The notes beneath the pieces are model-generated. The model saw only the letters and a program-made list of their open reading frames with translations. It ran no database searches and was not told the origin of the DNA. From Bog-473 sp963738135 (lineage in GTDB: Bacteria; Actinomycetota; Acidimicrobiia; Acidimicrobiales; RAAP-2): a DNA stretch of 64,000 nt. The stretch covers positions 248,001-312,000 of the forward strand of contig CAVTVK010000004.1 of assembly GCA_963738135.1 (NCBI GenBank). Reading direction: 5' to 3'. The stretch's first letter is position 1, and each line of letters begins with the position of its first letter. Of this stretch, positions 47,474 through 56,406 are shown piece by piece. The position numbers and the translations under genes were made by a program.

Positions 47474-48676
47474 TCAAACGGCGGCAGCGGCCTGCTCGAC
47501 GCGCATGATGCGGGCCAGATTGCCGCCCATGATGTTCCGCACGTCCTCGTCGGAGAGACCTTCGGGGAGGTGGTCGACGTAGCTGCACGGCTCGGCCAGA
47601 CCCTCGGGGTGCGGCCAGTCGGAACCGAACAGGACGTGGTCCGCACCGATCACGTCGATGATCTCCCCGAGGTCGTCCTCGTGGAACGGGCTGACGTAGA
47701 CGTTGTGCTTGAACTGCTCGACCGGGTCCCCGTCGAAGGCGTTCGGCATCTTCTTGTAGGTGTCGCCGAGGTGGTTGACGAAGCCCCTGATCCACTCCCC
47801 ACCAGCCTCAATGGAGGCGATCCGGAGATCGGGGAAACGTGCGAACACGCCGTGGCACACGAAGCGCAGCCATGGTGTCCTGAATGGGCCGGTGACCGCC
47901 GGTCATGTAGGTGAAGGCGTCGAGCCGGAACGGCAACATCTCACTCGGTCCGGTCCAGTCGTTCGTGTACCGCGTGTATCCGCTGTCCGAGGAATGCATC
48001 GACACGAGAATGTCGGCATCCACGACGGCCTGCCAGAACGGGTCGAACTCGGGATAGCCGAACGAGCGCGAGCCGCGGAAGCCGGGCACGGGCGCAGGGC
48101 GAATGAGGACGGTCTTGGCCCCTCGCTCCACAGCCCACTCGAGTTCTTCGATCGCCTTCTCGACGATCGGGAAGCGTGATGACCGGCGTGGCGAAGATCC
48201 GGTCCTCGTAGTTGAAGCGCCATTCCTCGTACATCCACTCGTTCAGCGAGTGGATCGCCGCATGCGTCAGTTCGGGGTCGTCGCGCATGCGCTCTTCCAG
48301 AAGGCTGGCCAACGTGGGGAACATGAGCGACCGGTCGACGCCGAGCTCGTTCATCACCTCGATGCGGGGCTCGGGGCGCTGGAAGGCCGGAATGCTCCGC
48401 ATGGGCTCACCGATCACCTCGCGGTAGGTCTTGCCCTCGGGATTGCCGTTGCGGAAGTACTCCTCCTGGGCACCGGGCCGGGCCACGACCTCGAAGGTCG
48501 GGTTCGGGATGTACTCGCTCACCGTGCCACGGATCATGATCTTCGTCCGGCCGTCGCAGCTCGACATAGTCGATGGCGCCCTTGTAACGATCGGGCAGGT
48601 GCCTCGTGAACGAGTCCCTGGTCTCGTAGAAGTGGTTGTCGGCGTCGAAAACGGGGAAATCGCAAACTCTCGGCAT
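47474..48676 (-). pseudogene. ACMSD-type amidohydrolase (three frameshifts)
   Basis: About 400 residues after repair and closely similar to the protein at 3677-4882. It shows FPVFDADNHFYETRDSF, SEYIPNPTFEVVARPGA, LASLLEERM, MHSSDSG and the C-terminal FGSDWPHPEG. Breaks near 48560, 48172 and 47882 are each one surplus base, and the coding is otherwise well conserved, so sequence error is more likely than loss. There is no ribosome-binding site before ATG 48676; TAGTCT lies seven bases upstream and TTGACG 17 further, so a leaderless transcript is likely. The palindrome at 48697-48712 contains that -35. Confidence 0.78.
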
Positions 48677-48696
48677 AGTGAAGAGACTATGCGATT

Positions 48697-48712
48697 TTGA
48701 CTATGACGTCAA
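48697..48712 (-). promoter_or_regulatory. 16-bp palindrome, copy c, on a probable leaderless promoter
   Basis: Minus strand TTGACGTCATAGTCAA with perfect TTGAC/GTCAA arms. Its left part is the -35 (TTGACG); 17 bases later comes TAGTCT, and the ATG of the amidohydrolase follows after seven bases. Confidence 0.6.
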
Positions 48713-48816
48713 TGTCATACAACTGGCCAGCTCGGCCGCCCCGCCGCCGGACGAATTACCTGTTCACAGCGGACTTTTCCCCAATCTACGCCGCGGTGAA
48801 GGCGGGCGCGGAGAGG

Positions 48817-50323
48817 TCAGCGATTGGTCGGGAAGTGCAGCTCCATGCTGGTCGGGCCGGGGTCGGGCCACCGCGAGGTGACGACCTTGGGCCGCGTGTA
48901 GAAGCGGATGCCGTCCGGGCCGTAGATGGAGGAGTCGCCGAAGATGGAGGCCTTCCATCCGCCGAAAGAGTGTGCTGCGACCGGAACGGGGATCGGCACG
49001 TTGATGCCGACCATGCCCGACCTGGATCTCGCGTTCGAAGCGCCGCGCAATGCCGCCGTCCCGGGTGTAAAGGGCCGTGCCGTTGCCGTAGGGGTTGTCG
49101 TTGACGAGCGAGAGCGCTTCATCGAAGGTCGGGACCCGCACCACGCTGAGCACGGGGCCGAAGATCTCGTCGTCGTAGACGCGCATGCCGGGCTTCACAT
49201 CGTCGAGGAGGGAGCAGCCGACGAAGAAACCATCCTCTCGTGGGCTGTGCGCACCGTCGACCACCACCTTGGCCCCCTCGTCGGCGGCACGCTCGACGTA
49301 GGACTGCACGCGGTCGCGATGCTCTGCGGTGATCAGCGGGCCCATCATGGACGACTGGTCGTCGCCCGCACCGACGACGACGTCGGGAATCCGTCTGGCG
49401 ATGGCATCGATGAGCGGATCGGCGACGGGTCCCACGGCGACGACAACCGAGATCGCCATGCACCGTTCCCCGGCGGACCCGTAGGCGGCAGACACCGCAG
49501 CGTCGGCCGCGGCGTCGATGTCGGCATCCGGCATCACGACCATGTGGTTCTTGGCGCCGCCAAGCGCCTGGACTCGCTTGCCGTGGTGCGTCCCTGTTTC
49601 GTAGATGTGGCGCGCCACCGGGGTGCTGCCGACGAACGAGATGGCCGACACGTCAGGGTGCGCCAGCAGCGTCTCGACCGCCTCGCGATCGCCCTGCACC
49701 ACGCTGAAGACCCCGTCGGGGAAGCCGGCCCGCTGCACGATGTCGGCCAAGACCAGCGAGGCCGAGGGGTCCTTTTCGGAAGGCTTCAGCACGAAGCAGT
49801 TCCCGCAGGCAATGGCGTTGGCCATCATCCACATCGGCACCATGATCGGGAAATTGAACGGCGTGATGCCGGCCACAACGCCCATCGGCTCGAGCACGGT
49901 GCGGATATCGATGCCCGTCGAGACCTCCGAATTGGACGACCCCTTCATCAGGTTCGGGATGCCACAGGCGAACTCGACGTTCTCGATGCCGCGCGCCACC
50001 TCGCCTCGCGCGTCTTCGAGCACCTTGCCGTGCTCACGGGTGACAGCCGCCGCGAGCTCGTCTCGACTCGCATCGAGCAACTCGCGCAGACGGAACAGCA
50101 GGCTGGCGCGTCTGGTCAGCGAGGAGGAGCGCCAATCGTGGGACGCCTCGACGGCGGAGGCCACCACCGCGTCGACCTCGGCCGGCGAGGCCAAGGCCAC
50201 CTCTGCGGTCTGCAGTCCCCGGGCAGGGTCGTAGACCGGCGCGGTCCGGCCGGAGGCGCCGGCAACGGCGCGGCCAGACATCCAATGCCCGATGTGACGC
50301 AGGTCTGGCGAGGGTGGAGTCAT
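48817..50323 (-). CDS. mmsA: Methylmalonate-semialdehyde dehydrogenase (CoA-acylating), one frameshift
   Basis: About 501 residues. This NAD-dependent enzyme turns methylmalonate semialdehyde into propionyl-CoA in valine and thymine breakdown. It shows the MmsA pattern PFNFPIMVPMWM, FVGSTPVARHIYETG, QALGGAKNHMVVMPDA and the catalytic cysteine in GSAGERCMAISV. The break near 49018 is one surplus base, joining FEREIQVG to MVGINVPIPVPVAAHSFGGW. ATG 50323 is preferred over 50356 by similarity; no strong ribosome-binding site. It is divergent from the DUF35 gene and links to the 3-hydroxyisobutyrate dehydrogenase at 26684. Confidence 0.92.
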
Positions 50324-50497
50324 GTCGCCGGGGATCTTATGGCGAGCCCCAGACACGGACGTTCCCGACCGTCAGCGCCGGCACCAAGAGCGGTTCGTCT
50401 GGGAGTTTCGGGGCCGGGCGGGGCCGGATCCGGGGCCGGATCGGGGCCGGCTCGGGCAAGACTGGCCCCGGCACGTAACATGGCGACGTGTTCGATT

Positions 50498-50513
50498 GCG
50501 ACGTCGATGTCAA
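50498..50513 (+). promoter_or_regulatory. 16-bp palindrome, copy d
   Basis: GCGACGTCGATGTCAA, 52 bases before the DUF35 start, between the divergent mmsA and DUF35-thiolase genes. Confidence 0.5.
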
Positions 50514-50564
50514 TACTGGGGCAAGTCCCCACGTTCTGTTGCTGCGATGCAGCGGGGCGACGTG

Positions 50565-51017
50565 ATGCGACCCCTCCCCGAGCTGACCCCGGCCAACGAC
50601 TGGTTCTGGACCTCAGGCGCCGACGGCACCCTCCGCATTCAGGGCTGCAGCGACTGCGGTCGGCTGGTCCATCCGCCGGTGCCCATCTGCCCCTACTGCC
50701 GTAGCCGGTCGTCGAAGCCCACCGCGGTGTCGGGCCGTGGCACCGTCGTCGGCTTCACGGTCAACGCCCACCGCTGGCTGCCTGACCTCGACCCGCCGTA
50801 TGTGATCGCCAACGTCGCGCTGGCTGAGGACGCGCAGGTGCACCTCACGACGAACGTCGTGGGCTGTGAACCGGGCGACGTCCAGATCGGCCAGGAAGTG
50901 AGGGTCCAGTTCCTCCAACAAGAGGACGTGTGGCTGCCGCTCTTCGAGCTCACGGGCTCGGTCGACCCGGTCGACCGCGTCGAGGAACCGGTGCGGCCGC
51001 TCCCCCGCGCCCCCTGA
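50565..51017 (+). CDS. DUF35 zinc-ribbon OB-fold protein
   Basis: 150 residues. A zinc ribbon with four cysteines (CSDCGR and CPYCRS, about 28-44) precedes an OB-fold (GTVVGFTVNAHRW, PYVIANVALAED). Such proteins bind acyl-CoA and form complexes with thiolase-like partners, as in steroid side-chain aldolase systems. ATG 50565 is chosen; ATG 50547 is also possible and neither has a strong ribosome-binding site. The stop overlaps the start of the thiolase-like gene, so the two are coupled partners. Confidence 0.88.
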   Translation: MRPLPELTPANDWFWTSGADGTLRIQGCSDCGRLVHPPVPICPYCRSRSSKPTAVSGRGTVVGFTVNAHRWLPDLDPPYVIANVALAEDAQVHLTTNVVGCEPGDVQIGQEVRVQFLQQEDVWLPLFELTGSVDPVDRVEEPVRPLPRAP

Positions 51018-52229
51018 GTGACGAACGCTTCGAGCACCGGGCGGTCCTCAGTGGGATCGGCCGTTCCACCTTCGGGCGCCGGCTGATGGTCGATCCGCTC
51101 TCCCTGGCCGTCGACGCCTGCCTCGAAGCAGTCGCCGACGCAGGGTTGACGCTGGACGACATCGACGGTTTGTCGACGTACCCCGGCATGAGCGGCGGAG
51201 GAATGAGCGAAGGCGGCGCCAGCCGCGATCGAAGAAGCCCTGCGCATCCACCCGACCTGGATCAACGGGGGCGGCGATCTCCCCGGGCCCGGTGGCTCCG
51301 TGATTGCCGCCGCCATGGCGGTGGCTTCGGGTCTGTGTCGCCACGTCCTCTGTTTCCGCACCGTGTGGGAGTCCACTTTCGCCGTAGTGGCAGCACGGTC
51401 CACGCAGGCCGCGATGGGAAACGGTGATGCCGGCGAGCGCCGGGCCGAACGTGTCTCGGGTCCGTTCCGTGAATGGCGGGCCCCCTTCGGCGCCATTTCC
51501 GCCGCCAACTGGATCGCCATGAACGCAAACCAGTACCTCCACCGTTACGGTGCTCCGCGCGAGATGCTCGGGTTGATTGCGGTCAATGGTCGGCGGAACG
51601 CGGCGCTGAACCCGGCCGCTATCTACCGGGACCCGATGACGATGGACGATTACCTCTCGGCGCGGCCCATCACATCACCGTTCGGGCTCTACGACTGTGA
51701 CGTGCCGTGCGATGGGTCCATCGCCGTCATCGTCTCCGCCGCCTCAGTGGCCGACGACCTCCCCCACCCGGCCATCCGCATTGAGGCTGTGGGCACACAG
51801 ATCCTCGAACGCGTGTCGTGGGACCAGGACACGTTGACCCACGAGCCTCAGGTCATCGGGCAGGCCGCGCATCTGTGGACTCGGACGGGTGTGCAGCCGT
51901 CGGAGGTCGACGTGGCGCTGGTCTACGACGGGTTCACCTTCAACGCCATCTCGTGGCTCGAGGGACTTGGGTTCTGCGGGTTCGGCGAGGCGTACGACTG
52001 GCTCGACGGCGGGCGCCGCATCGCGCTCGACGGCGACCTCCCGGTCAACCCGCACGGCGGGCAGCTCTCCGAGGGACGGACGCACGGATTCGGCTTCCTG
52101 TACGAGGCGGTTCGTCAGTTGCGTCATGACGCCGGCGAGCGCCAGGTGGCGGGAGCCAAGACGGCCGTGGTCACCTCGGGCGGAGGGACGCCGTCAGGCG
52201 TGCTGCTGTTGCAACGGAAGGATGCATGA
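51014..52229 (+). CDS. Thiolase-like protein, lipid-transfer/aldolase type (one frameshift, CTG start)
   Basis: About 404 residues. The N-terminus LSDERFEHRAVLSGIGRSTFGRR begins at CTG 51014, which overlaps the DUF35 stop (CTGA); no ATG, GTG or TTG precedes it in frame. One surplus base near 51222 shifts the frame into AIEEALRIHPTW. The C-terminal half has YDGFTFNAISWLEGLGF and the catalytic-loop NPHGG. The usual nucleophilic cysteine region reads GDLPGPGGSVIAAAMAV without cysteine, as in retro-aldolase Ltp2-like partners of DUF35 proteins. A carbon-carbon cleaving role on a CoA ester is inferred. Confidence 0.8.
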
Positions 52230-52325
52230 TCGGATGACGGCCGCAACGCCAGTCCACCACTTCCCGACGAGGGCAACGGTATCTTGATGCCACCGTCACC
52301 GGATCCCGCCGAGAAGGAAAAGCCA

Positions 52326-53027
52326 GTGTCGACACCGACGACGCCGCCACTCGGGGGCGAGAAGCCGAGCGGTCCCCGGTCCCGCAAGGGCGTCGAGACA
52401 CGGGCGCGCCTTCTCGCCGCAGCAAAAGAGGTCTTCGAGCAAGACGGCTTCCTCGACGCCCGGATCTCCGACATTGCGGAACGAGCCGGCCTCTCTCACG
52501 GCTCCTTCTACCACTACTTCGAATCGAAAGAGGAAGTCTTTCGAGAGGTGGCGGCCGAAGTCGAGCAGCGCCTCAGCGAACCGCTCTACAGCGTCATTCT
52601 GGACTCGCATTCGACCGCTTCGCCGTACGAGAGGATCCACGAGGGGATCAGGCGGAACTTCGAGAGCTATCGCGATGAGGCCCGCATCATGGGGGTGATC
52701 GAACAGGTATCGCGCTTCGACGAGACCCTGCGCGCCTTCCGCAACGAGCGCCACCACGTCTCGTCGGCGCAGATCGCCGACTCCATCCGTCGCCTCCAAC
52801 AACACGGGCTCGCCGACAAGCGTCTCGACCCAGCGATCGCCGCAGCCGGGCTCGGTGCCATGACCTACCGCTTTCCTGAGATGTGGTTCGTGCAAGACCT
52901 CGTGGATTGCGACTTCGACCTCGGCGTCGAGCAGCTGGCCACGCTCTTCGTCAACGCGCTGGGTCTCCCCGAACCCGCCGCGACGGCTTCGCACTCCGAG
53001 CAGGCCGAAGACCTCGTCGCCGACTGA
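52326..53027 (+). CDS. TetR-family transcriptional regulator
   Basis: 233 residues from GTG 52326 with AAGGA eight bases upstream; ATG 52287 is an alternative that adds a proline-rich tail. The helix-turn-helix is ISDIAERAGLSHGSFYHYFESKEEVF, highly typical of TetR. The ligand domain (LAAAKEVFEQDG before it, long helices after) resembles regulators of acyl-CoA metabolism. It lies downstream of the DUF35-thiolase pair on the same strand and is the second candidate for binding the 16-bp palindromes. Confidence 0.9.
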   Translation: MSTPTTPPLGGEKPSGPRSRKGVETRARLLAAAKEVFEQDGFLDARISDIAERAGLSHGSFYHYFESKEEVFREVAAEVEQRLSEPLYSVILDSHSTASPYERIHEGIRRNFESYRDEARIMGVIEQVSRFDETLRAFRNERHHVSSAQIADSIRRLQQHGLADKRLDPAIAAAGLGAMTYRFPEMWFVQDLVDCDFDLGVEQLATLFVNALGLPEPAATASHSEQAEDLVAD

Positions 53028-53212
53028 AAACGTTCCACCTCAGGGTCGAGCGCCGCGTCGACGCACATCTGAGTCAGGCGAGAAACGTTGGCGGCCATCG
53101 CGTCGATCCGGAGTGTTGGTCCGAGGGCGTTCTGGGCTCTTTGGTCCCCCCCGTGAATGCAGCGACGGTACCCTTCAGGAGGAGTGAACAATCGTGCAGT
53201 CAGGACGTGCGC

Positions 53213-53842
53213 ATGTTCGACACGGTAGGGGCTCGTTGCTCGGTTGCCGGATTGGTGGGTGTGATCGGCGGCTTCATCGCCGTCTTGGTCGTCGGTTGGC
53301 AGGCCGCCATCCTGATTGGCTGGGACGTTGCCGCCATCTGCTACCTGGTCTGGACCTGGACGATCGTCGGTGGCTTGGATGCTGCCGCAACCCGGCGTCA
53401 TGCGAAGCTGGAGGATCCAAGCGCTGGTCTTGCTGAAGCGCTCGTTCTCGTCGCAGGCGTGGCGCTGCTGGGTGCAGTCGGACTGCTTCTCCTCAAGGCC
53501 GGGGAGTCACACGGTGGAACGAAGGCGTACCTGATCACAATTGGACTTCTGAGCGTCGTCCTCTCTTGGGCGACGGTGCATACGATTTTCATGCTCCGCT
53601 ACGCGCGTTCTCACTATCAAGGAGCTGAGGGCGGAGTTGACTTCAATGAGAAGGATCCGCCGGCCTATCTCGATTTTGCGTACCTCGCCTTCACGATCGG
53701 CATGACATTCCAGGTCTCGGACACCAACCTCACGACGAAGCCGATTCGCAGGATCGCCCTCGCGCACGCACTGCTGTCCTTCGTCTTCGGAGCCGTGATG
53801 TTGGCCTTCGCGATCAATATCGTGGCGAGCCTGCTGAGCTAG
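53213..53842 (+). CDS. DUF1345 membrane protein
   Basis: 209 residues with five to six hydrophobic helices and the family motif YLDFAYLAFTIGMTFQVSDTNLTTKPIRR near the C-terminus (shown in two parts: YLDFAYLAFTIGM and TFQVSDTNLTTKPIRR). Family function is unknown. ATG 53213 has no close ribosome-binding site; AGGAGG lies 33 bases upstream, before a GTG at 53194 in another frame, so a small frame error at the N-terminus is possible. Base composition is lower in G+C than neighbours. It stands alone. Confidence 0.8.
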   Translation: MFDTVGARCSVAGLVGVIGGFIAVLVVGWQAAILIGWDVAAICYLVWTWTIVGGLDAAATRRHAKLEDPSAGLAEALVLVAGVALLGAVGLLLLKAGESHGGTKAYLITIGLLSVVLSWATVHTIFMLRYARSHYQGAEGGVDFNEKDPPAYLDFAYLAFTIGMTFQVSDTNLTTKPIRRIALAHALLSFVFGAVMLAFAINIVASLLS

Positions 53843-53870
53843 GAGGTCGCTCCCGGCAACGGGCACCTCC
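53842..53870. terminator. Terminator-like nested hairpin
   Basis: GGAGGT/ACCTCC arms enclose a second CCCG/CGGG stem, between the converging DUF1345 and SnoaL-like genes. Confidence 0.5.
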
Positions 53871-53875
53871 GTTCG

Positions 53876-54214
53876 TCAGCCTTTGACGTACGAGAGCTTC
53901 TCGGCCACAAGTCCGTCACGAGTCCGGAACACGTCGACCCCTCGAACGTGGCCACCCAGCCAGGAGTAACGCCAACGTTGCACGACCCGGTTGGTCGTCG
54001 AGAAAATCTCTTCGGCCTCGAAGATCGCGTCGTTGTCATCGAAGATGGGCTGCCAGGCGCGGCGAACGGAGTCGCGACCCTCGAAGTGGGTGCCATCGGG
54101 ACTCGGCGCAGTCGACTCGAAGACGACGTCGTCGGTGACCAGCGCCAGCGTGGCGTCGAGGTCATGTCTCCCCCACGCCGCACTAAATGCTTCGACGATC
54201 TCGATGGGGTCCAT
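53876..54214 (-). CDS. SnoaL/NTF2-like protein
   Basis: 112 residues of the cone-shaped alpha+beta NTF2-like fold: EIVEAFSAAWGRHDLDATLALVTDDVVFES at the start, then FEGRDSVRRAW and a C-terminal sheet. Members are small isomerases, hydrolases or ligand-binding proteins, often of unknown substrate. It follows the DUF1059 gene by 18 bases on the same strand and is divergent from the tetR gene at 54597, whose product may control it through the palindrome at 54529. Confidence 0.82.
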   Translation of the reverse strand: MDPIEIVEAFSAAWGRHDLDATLALVTDDVVFESTAPSPDGTHFEGRDSVRRAWQPIFDDNDAIFEAEEIFSTTNRVVQRWRYSWLGGHVRGVDVFRTRDGLVAEKLSYVKG

Positions 54215-54232
54215 GGTCCGACCTCGAGATCG

Positions 54233-54427
54233 CTACGCCAGAGCCGGTGAGACGTCCTCCAAGCCGGAGCGGAGCATGTCCCTGAGCTCCGGTGTGTCTG
54301 CATGTCCATGCTTGGCAACGGCGTGCGCCACGGCGGCATCGAGCGTTTCTTCTTCGGTCCCGGCGATGGTCAGAGTGCAGCCAATGTCGCTGGGAACCTT
54401 TCGGCAGTCAATCATTTTCCGGGCCAT
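54233..54427 (-). CDS. DUF1059 small protein
   Basis: 64 residues: RKMIDCRKVPSDIGCTLTI, EEETLDAAVAHAVAKHGH, then a short helix. The pattern matches the DUF1059 family (small predicted metal- or redox-site proteins, function unknown). AAGGGGG precedes ATG 54427; the frame is open further up but without similarity. Co-transcribed with the SnoaL-like gene. Confidence 0.85.
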   Translation of the reverse strand: MARKMIDCRKVPSDIGCTLTIAGTEEETLDAAVAHAVAKHGHADTPELRDMLRSGLEDVSPALA

Positions 54428-54528
54428 GCGTGCCCCCTTTCTTCTCGGGGCCCTTCGACGAAGGAAGGCTCTACAACGCTGTCCTGGAGCGTCGCGATCT
54501 CTTCGTCGGATGGCCCAGTACATCTAGC

Positions 54529-54546
54529 CTACCTACTAGTAAGTAG
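54529..54546. promoter_or_regulatory. TetR operator CTACCTACTAGTAAGTAG
   Basis: An 18-bp palindrome matching its reverse complement at 16 positions, centred between the DUF1059-SnoaL unit and the tetR gene at 54597. Probably an autoregulatory site. Confidence 0.65.
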
Positions 54547-54569
54547 AAATCAAGTGGTATTCTCACGTC

Positions 54570-54596
54570 ATGCGAAGTGCGACGAGGCTGCGCTGA
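54570..54596 (+). CDS. Possible eight-codon upstream ORF
   Basis: ATG 54570 opens a frame MRSATRLR that ends with TGA at 54594-54596, directly abutting the tetR ATG (TGAATG). TATTCT lies six bases upstream of ATG 54570, the spacing of leaderless transcripts, so ribosomes could begin on this ORF and re-initiate on tetR. Real use is uncertain. Confidence 0.35.
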   Translation: MRSATRLR

Positions 54597-55181
54597 ATGC
54601 GGCAGGTGCAGCAGGGCGGAACCGACACCCCGAATCAGATTTTGGATGCAGCGGAGAAACTCGTCCAGGTCCGCGGGTTCAATGCCTTCAGCTACGCCGA
54701 CGTGGCGGGAGAACTGGAACTGACCAATGCCGCTCTGCACTACCACTTTCCGAGCAAATCGGAACTTGGGGAGGCTCTCATCGCTCGCTATGCGATCCGA
54801 TTTCTCGAAGCACTCACGGAGATCGACGAGTCCGGGGCCACGCCGATTCGCAAGCTCGAGGCCTACGCCGATCTCTACTCCGACGTCCTGAGAAATCAGA
54901 GGATGTGCTTGTGCGGAATGTTGGCGGCTGAGTACGAGACCCTCTCTGCGGGAATGCAGGTCGCGGTCACCGACTTCTTCGAAAAGAACGAGGCCTGGCT
55001 GTCCCGCGTGCTACGTCAGGGTCGTGAGGGTGGTGCAATGAGGTTCGCTGGATCCCCACTCAGCGAGGCACGTGCGATCGTGAGCAGTCTCGAAGGAGCC
55101 ATGCTCATCGCCCGATCATTCGGTGATATCAAGCGTTTCGAATCCGCGGCGAGCCACATGCTGAGCGTCCTGCGCACGTAG
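54597..55181 (+). CDS. TetR-family transcriptional regulator
   Basis: 194 residues. The N-terminal domain is NQILDAAEKLVQVRGFNAFSYADV followed by the recognition helix ELELTNAALHYHFPSK; in two pieces these match AcrR-type TetR proteins. A Cys pair (RMCLCGMLAAE) in the ligand domain could sense a reactive or thiol-binding compound, as in redox or electrophile-sensing members. No ribosome-binding site. Divergent from the DUF1059-SnoaL unit with the palindrome between them, so it probably controls both directions. Confidence 0.88.
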   Translation: MRQVQQGGTDTPNQILDAAEKLVQVRGFNAFSYADVAGELELTNAALHYHFPSKSELGEALIARYAIRFLEALTEIDESGATPIRKLEAYADLYSDVLRNQRMCLCGMLAAEYETLSAGMQVAVTDFFEKNEAWLSRVLRQGREGGAMRFAGSPLSEARAIVSSLEGAMLIARSFGDIKRFESAASHMLSVLRT

Positions 55182-55246
55182 TTCATCGGGACGAAGTGTG
55201 ACGCCCATGGTCCTTCGTCCACTTTTCCGGATAGCGCCGACGAAGG

Positions 55247-55459
55247 TCAATCGGGACCTGTGCAGACGCGCCGAACGGCCCGGCCGCGCAGGCCCCGATT
55301 GTGGTGTCCCGCCTTGTGGCGGTAGTCCCGACGTCGCTCAACCTCGCGGGAAAGGAGATCGATGGCGTACTCGAGAACGGCCCTCCGACGAAGCAGCTCG
55401 TCGAGAAGTGCGGGGATCTGTTCGTTCGAGATCGACGCCGCGAAGTCGAGAGGCTCCAT
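55247..55459 (-). CDS. Small helical hypothetical protein
   Basis: 70 residues. The middle, ISNEQIPALLDELLRRRAVLEY and AIDLLSREVERRR (adjacent pieces), has the heptad-like spacing of a coiled coil, and the end is strongly basic. It resembles small anti-sigma RsiG-like proteins in shape only. No ribosome-binding site before ATG 55459; it follows the hydrolase gene by 51 bases on the same strand. It may be a chance frame. Confidence 0.35.
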   Translation of the reverse strand: MEPLDFAASISNEQIPALLDELLRRRAVLEYAIDLLSREVERRRDYRHKAGHHNRGLRGRAVRRVCTGPD

Positions 55460-55510
55460 CGGCAGGAGAACGGTCCCGCTCGCCGGGTGGGAGCGCGCGG
55501 AATCGGGCGG

Positions 55511-56368
55511 TCAGCCCAGAACTTCTGCCTTCCACTCCAAGAGTTGCGGAGCCAGGAGGGTCCAGCGGGCGAAGAGCCCTTCCTCCCTGGCCTCGCCGCG
55601 CTCGATCCACTCGCGGTCGCCCCATGGGGGCTCGACCAGACGCGAATTAGGCAGGATGGCGGCCAGCGCCTCCGAGGTCGCCCTCGTGTGGTGCGGGTCG
55701 CTCTCGCCGCTGCGGAAAACGAGCGCGGGGATGCCGAGAGCGCGGGCGTCGGATTCGGGCAGACCGGGCACCGGCTCGTCGTCCCGGGGACAGTAGGCCA
55801 GCATCCAGCGCTCCATCGTGGCGATGAACTCGGCCCGGTCCTGGGAAAGGAACCGATCCCGGTTGGACGGATTCAGCTCCTGCACCTCGGCCCACTCGGG
55901 TAAATCTGCCACCGCCTCCATACCGTGCATCCAGGCCGCACCCACCGATCCGCCGCAATAGTGCGTCGCCAACGAAAGGAGGCCGAAGATCCCGCCGCTG
56001 ATCCACCAGATGGCGAGACCCGCCGACGTCTCGGGATGACGTGCGGCGGTGAGCAACGAGACGCGGGCACCGCCCGAGCCGCCGGCGATGATCGCCGGCG
56101 TCATGTCGAGGTGTGTCAGCAATCCAGCCAACGCGTCGGCCTGCATGGCGGACTCGGACGAACCTTCGAAGCACACGTCGGACTCGCCACAGTTGGGACG
56201 GTCCCAGATGAGCACCCGGTTCCCCTGCTCGACCAGGAGCTGCGCCAGCTGTCGGACGCCCGCTGACTCCTTGGTGAATCGCCCACCGGGCGTGATGACC
56301 CAAGGCTGTCCCGTGTCCCCGATCAGCTCGTACGCGAGCGACAGCCCGTTGATCTTTGCGGTGGGCAC
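55511..56368 (-). CDS. Alpha/beta hydrolase
   Basis: 285 residues. The strand-turn PWVITPGGRFTKES carries the oxyanion region, WDRPNCGESD is the usual DRPGxGxS motif, and the nucleophile serine lies in AGGSGGARVSLL (GxSxG). An acid follows in VFRSGESDPHHT. The typical C-terminal histidine is less clear; His in DPHHT may serve the acid region. C-C bond or ester hydrolases of ring-cleavage pathways look like this. Downstream of the acyl-CoA dehydrogenase genes on the same strand. Confidence 0.83.
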   Translation of the reverse strand: MPTAKINGLSLAYELIGDTGQPWVITPGGRFTKESAGVRQLAQLLVEQGNRVLIWDRPNCGESDVCFEGSSESAMQADALAGLLTHLDMTPAIIAGGSGGARVSLLTAARHPETSAGLAIWWISGGIFGLLSLATHYCGGSVGAAWMHGMEAVADLPEWAEVQELNPSNRDRFLSQDRAEFIATMERWMLAYCPRDDEPVPGLPESDARALGIPALVFRSGESDPHHTRATSEALAAILPNSRLVEPPWGDREWIERGEAREEGLFARWTLLAPQLLEWKAEVLG

Positions 56369-56406
56369 GAATGGACTCCTCGATTTTTCGGCGCCGGATG
56401 GCGGAT

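Noticed and set aside
32570..51230. Programmed frameshifting as the cause of the many frame breaks
   Set aside because: The breaks lack a common slippery sequence or downstream structure and affect unrelated genes; surplus-base sequence error explains them better.
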